From positions 1 through 64,000 of the forward strand of contig NZ_JBANDC010000024.1 in assembly GCF_038896935.1 (NCBI RefSeq): 64,000 nucleotides of DNA, read 5' to 3'. A program made the translations under genes and the position numbers. Below are positions 60,924-64,000 of the stretch, piece by piece; positions within the stretch are counted from its first letter, which is position 1, and every line of letters begins with the position of its first letter. Below the pieces are notes generated by a model that was not told the DNA's origin, did no database searches, and saw only the letters and a list, made by a program, of their open reading frames with translations. Source of the stretch: Collimonas rhizosphaerae (GTDB taxonomy: Bacteria; Pseudomonadota; Gammaproteobacteria; Burkholderiales; Burkholderiaceae_D).

Positions 60924-62759
60924 TTAGGCGTCGCGCGAAGCCTTTTTACGCTCATGTTCCTTCAGGTAGCGCTTACGCAGGCGGATGCTCTTCGGCGTGA
61001 CTTCAACCAGCTCGTCGTCGTCGATGAATTCAACCGCATATTCCAGCGACATTTCGATCGGCGGCACCAGGCGCACCGCTTCGTCGGTACCGGACGAACG
61101 GACGTTGGTCAGCTGCTTGCCCTTGATCGGATTGACCACCAGGTCGTTGTCGCGCGAGTGGATGCCGATGATCATGCCTTCGTACACCGGGTCGTTGTGG
61201 CTGACGAACATGCGGCCGCGATCTTGCAGTTTCCAGATAGCGTAGGCAACTGCCGCGCCGTCGTCCTGCGAGATCAGCACGCCGTTGCGGCGGCCGCCCA
61301 GTTCGCCCTTGGAGGCGTCGACCGGTGCGTATTCGTCAAACACGTGGCTCATCAGGCCGGTGCCGCGGGTCAGGGTCATGAATTCGCCCTGGAAGCCGAT
61401 CAGGCCGCGCGCAGGAATGCGGTACTCGAGGCGCACGCGTCCCTTGCCGTCCGGTTCCATGTTTTGCAGGTCGCCGCGGCGGCGGCCCAGTTCTTCCATG
61501 ACGCCGCCCTGATTGACTTCTTCAACGTCGACAGTCAGGTTTTCGTAGGGCTCGTGGCGCACGCCGTCCACCATCTTGAACACCACGCGTGGACGCGAAA
61601 CGGCCAGCTCGTAGCCTTCGCGGCGCATGTTTTCGATCAGGATGGTCAGGTGCAACTCACCGCGGCCCGACACTTCATAGGTCGAATCGTCGCCTTCAGC
61701 CTGCACTACGCGCAACGCCATGTTGGCTTTCAGTTCGCGGTCCAGGCGGTCCTTGATCTGGCGGGTGGTGACGAACTTGCCTTCGCGGCCGGCCAGCGGC
61801 GAATTGTTGACCATGAAGTTCATGGTCAGGGTCGGCTCATCAACCTTCAGCATCGGCAAGCCTTCCGGCGAATCCGGTGCGCAGATGGTGGAACCGATGC
61901 TGATTTCTTCGATGCCGTTGATCAGCACGATGTCGCCGGCCAGCGCTTCATCGGCCAGCACGCGGTCCAGGCCGCGGAAAGTCAGCACCTGGTTGATGCG
62001 GGCCTTGGTCGGCTTGTCTTCCGGACCGTTCATCCAGACCACGTCTTGCAGTGCCTTGATTTTGCCGCGCAGGATGCGGCCAACGCCGATCTTGCCGACG
62101 TAGGAAGAGTATTCCAGCGATGTGATCTGCAGTTGCAGCGGGCCGTTAGGATCGTCTTCACGCGCAGGAACGTGCTTCAGGATCGCGTCGAACAGCGGTT
62201 CCATGTTGCCGTCGCGGACGGTGTCTTCCAGGCCTGCATAGCCTTTGAAGCCCGATGCGTAGATGATCGGGAAATCCAGCTGTTCATCGGTTGCGCCGAG
62301 TTTGTCGAACAGTTCGAAAGTGGCGTTCACAGCCTTTTGCGGATCGGCGTTTTCGCGGTCGATCTTGTTGACCACAACGATCGGTTTCAAGCCCAGCGCC
62401 AGTGCCTTGCGCGTCACGAAACGCGTTTGCGGCATCGGGCCTTCTTGCGCATCGACCAGCAGCAGGACGCTGTCGACCATCGACAGTACGCGCTCGACTT
62501 CGCCGCCGAAGTCGGCGTGGCCCGGGGTATCGACGATGTTGATGTGCGTACCCTTGTATTCGACTGCGCAGTTCTTCGACAGGATCGTGATGCCGCGTTC
62601 TTTTTCAATATCGTTCGAATCCATCACGCGTGCATCGACGTGCTGGTTGTCACGGAAAGTGCCGGATTGACGCAGCAGCTGGTCAACCAGCGTGGTCTTG
62701 CCGTGGTCAACGTGGGCAATGATGGCAATGTTGCGGATGGCGCGAGGTGTGTTTGACAT
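60924..62759 (-). CDS. typA: Ribosome-associated GTPase TypA/BipA
   Basis: 611 residues. G1 AHVDHGKTTLVDQLL, G2 DIEKERGITI, G3 DTPGHADFGG, G4 NKIDR; then domains II-III and the BipA-specific C-terminus (RYLKEHERKKASRDA). It acts at low temperature and in stress on 50S assembly. The ATG at 62759 gives the family start MSNTPRAIRNIAIIAHVDHG. Antisense long frames are shadows. Confidence 0.97.
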   Translation of the reverse strand: MSNTPRAIRNIAIIAHVDHGKTTLVDQLLRQSGTFRDNQHVDARVMDSNDIEKERGITILSKNCAVEYKGTHINIVDTPGHADFGGEVERVLSMVDSVLLLVDAQEGPMPQTRFVTRKALALGLKPIVVVNKIDRENADPQKAVNATFELFDKLGATDEQLDFPIIYASGFKGYAGLEDTVRDGNMEPLFDAILKHVPAREDDPNGPLQLQITSLEYSSYVGKIGVGRILRGKIKALQDVVWMNGPEDKPTKARINQVLTFRGLDRVLADEALAGDIVLINGIEEISIGSTICAPDSPEGLPMLKVDEPTLTMNFMVNNSPLAGREGKFVTTRQIKDRLDRELKANMALRVVQAEGDDSTYEVSGRGELHLTILIENMRREGYELAVSRPRVVFKMVDGVRHEPYENLTVDVEEVNQGGVMEELGRRRGDLQNMEPDGKGRVRLEYRIPARGLIGFQGEFMTLTRGTGLMSHVFDEYAPVDASKGELGGRRNGVLISQDDGAAVAYAIWKLQDRGRMFVSHNDPVYEGMIIGIHSRDNDLVVNPIKGKQLTNVRSSGTDEAVRLVPPIEMSLEYAVEFIDDDELVEVTPKSIRLRKRYLKEHERKKASRDA

Positions 62760-62997
62760 GGTCAGTTTGGAGATTGAATAACTTAGTAAGTGCGCAGATA
62801 ACGATTGCGCAGAAAATATATAGCTACAAATGCGGCCAAAAATGCTCGCTAAGGCACTGCACAGGAGTACGGCAGATGTAGCGGAATTTGGGAGGCCGCG
62901 CATTATAGCATGACGCGCTGCACTACTTTATGAAAAGCCTTGTAATTTCAAAGAGTTGCTGTCTCAATCGCAGCACAGATATTGCTAAAAACCTATT

Positions 62998-63951
62998 TTA
63001 TGCGGGCTGCGCGGTGGCAATCAGGCGTTCGGGAGCCAGGACCCCGTACTCATGCAATTGTGCGGTACCCAGCAGTTGCCGACTGGATACGGCATCCGCC
63101 GGCTGCAGGTATACCCTCACCCGCCCAGCCGCTGCCGGCAAGGGCACGCCTTCTTTCGTCAGTGTCAGGCGCTGGCCTTGCAGGAAGCGCTTAGCGAGCG
63201 GCTCGGACAAGGATACTTCAGGAAACGTCAGCAGCAGGCTGTCGACCGGCGCCAGCAAGGCGCTGCGTTCGGCCTCGCCGGTGGCGCCAAGCTGCTCCAG
63301 GGTGACGCAGCCATCCAGCGTCAGGTGGCCTACCTGGACCCGCCGCAATTCCTGCAAGTGCGCGCCGCAACCGAGCGCCGCGCCGATGTCTTCGCCCAGC
63401 ACCCGGATGTAGGTGCCCTTGCTGCAGGCAACCCGCAAGCGCAAAAACGGCGCCTGGTAATCGAGGAATTCCAGGGCATGGATGGTCACGTCGCGGGCTT
63501 CGCGCTCCAGCGTGATGCCGGCACGGGCGTATTCGTACAATGGCTTGCCGTCGCGCTTGAGCGCCGAATACATCGGCGGCACCTGCTTGATCGGACCGCG
63601 GAACCGGGCCAGCGCAGCGTCGATCTGCTCGCGGCTGACGCTGACATCCTTGCGCTCCAGTATCTCGCCCTCGGTATCGCCGGTGGCGGTGCTCACTCCC
63701 AGGTGGATCAGGGTTTCGTAAGTCTTGTCGGCATCCAGCAGGTCCTGGGCGAACTTGGTGGCCTCGCCGAAGCATAGCGGCAGCACGCCGGTAGCGAACG
63801 GGTCGAGGGTTCCGGTGTGCCCCGCCTTTTGCGCATTCAGCAAGCCTTTTGCCTTGATCAACGCATCATTGCTGGAAAAGCCGACGGGCTTATCCAGCAG
63901 CAAGACGCCATTGAGCGGAACGCGGATTCTTTTGGGTGGGCGTGATGCCAT
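62998..63951 (-). CDS. truB: tRNA pseudouridine(55) synthase
   Basis: 317 residues. Catalytic Asp in GHTGTLDPFATGVLP, plus GVLLLDKPVGFSSNDAL and VACSKGTYIRVLGEDIGAALG. The ATG at 63951 is preferred over an upstream TTG. In this group rbfA and infB usually precede truB; the last 49 bases of the window may hold the 3' end of rbfA but this cannot be confirmed. Confidence 0.96.
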   Translation of the reverse strand: MASRPPKRIRVPLNGVLLLDKPVGFSSNDALIKAKGLLNAQKAGHTGTLDPFATGVLPLCFGEATKFAQDLLDADKTYETLIHLGVSTATGDTEGEILERKDVSVSREQIDAALARFRGPIKQVPPMYSALKRDGKPLYEYARAGITLEREARDVTIHALEFLDYQAPFLRLRVACSKGTYIRVLGEDIGAALGCGAHLQELRRVQVGHLTLDGCVTLEQLGATGEAERSALLAPVDSLLLTFPEVSLSEPLAKRFLQGQRLTLTKEGVPLPAAAGRVRVYLQPADAVSSRQLLGTAQLHEYGVLAPERLIATAQPA

Positions 63952-64000
63952 GGGTAGCGGGTGCAAAAAGGAGAAAGCGGAAACGGCTTGCAGTCACCAG

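Noticed and set aside
60849..62756. 635-codon plus-strand frame opposite typA
   Set aside because: Antisense shadow of a conserved GTPase gene.

Overview
The window looks like chromosomal DNA of a high-GC betaproteobacterium, most likely Oxalobacteraceae and close to Collimonas or Herbaspirillum. This is inferred from gene order and protein character: glyA-nrdR-minor pilins-ribD-ribE, ybgC-tolQRAB-pal-cpoB, ribBA-ribH-nusB-aminotransferase and typA-truB. I could not run a database search. Nearly all of the DNA is coding, and no transposase, integrase, phage module, CRISPR array or rRNA is visible.

Layout. 0-9 kb: the N-terminal part of a large beta-helical autotransporter (cut by the left edge), two LysE-type exporters, a coiled-coil porin, cyclopropane fatty acid synthase, a pair of GGGGTCAGAGT hairpin repeats, an aldo/keto reductase and a PEP-mutase-family enzyme. 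9-15 kb: an exported M14 carboxypeptidase, a 31-residue membrane peptide, a GMC oxidoreductase, a small gene behind a near-consensus LexA (SOS) box, a Tyr/Pro-repeat secreted protein and a membrane protein. 15-20 kb: ribE, ribD, two minor pilins (pilW, fimT), nrdR and glyA. 20-24 kb: a TonB-dependent receptor divergent from an SDR. 24-29.5 kb: the complete Tol-Pal operon, then tRNA-Lys.

29.5-31 kb: a more AT-rich stretch carrying a 90-residue fucose-binding lectin very like Ralstonia RSL, next to the tRNA. 31-39 kb: pirin, a LysR regulator, a DedA-rhodanese fusion, a DUF1275 protein, two tiny overlapping XapX genes, an amidohydrolase, an isochorismatase-like hydrolase and a diguanylate cyclase. 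39-45 kb: quinone oxidoreductase, two multihaem c-type cytochromes, a 66-residue GTG-start gene, a glycine-zipper/Tyr-Pro protein, type II NADH dehydrogenase and a universal stress protein. 45-49.6 kb: a signalling and stress block (histidine kinase, stand-alone receiver, NarL-type regulator, Cys-repeat secreted protein, CsbD). 50-58 kb: membrane-anchored glutamate-synthase-domain protein, a zeta-class GST/FAH pair, an aminotransferase, nusB, ribH, ribBA and dusA. 58-64 kb: a Lys-N-like M35 metalloendopeptidase, an omega-aminotransferase, typA and truB.

Housekeeping clusters (riboflavin, Tol-Pal, translation) alternate with surface and secreted functions: autotransporter, lectin, M35 and M14 peptidases, pilins and repeat proteins. 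The lectin and the fungal-type M35 protease would fit an organism that interacts with fungi or plants, but that is inference. The least explained pieces are the SOS-box small gene, the lectin islet beside tRNA-Lys, the tandem XapX/amidohydrolase/isochorismatase cluster with a perfect 20-bp palindrome at its head, and several overlooked small ORFs.
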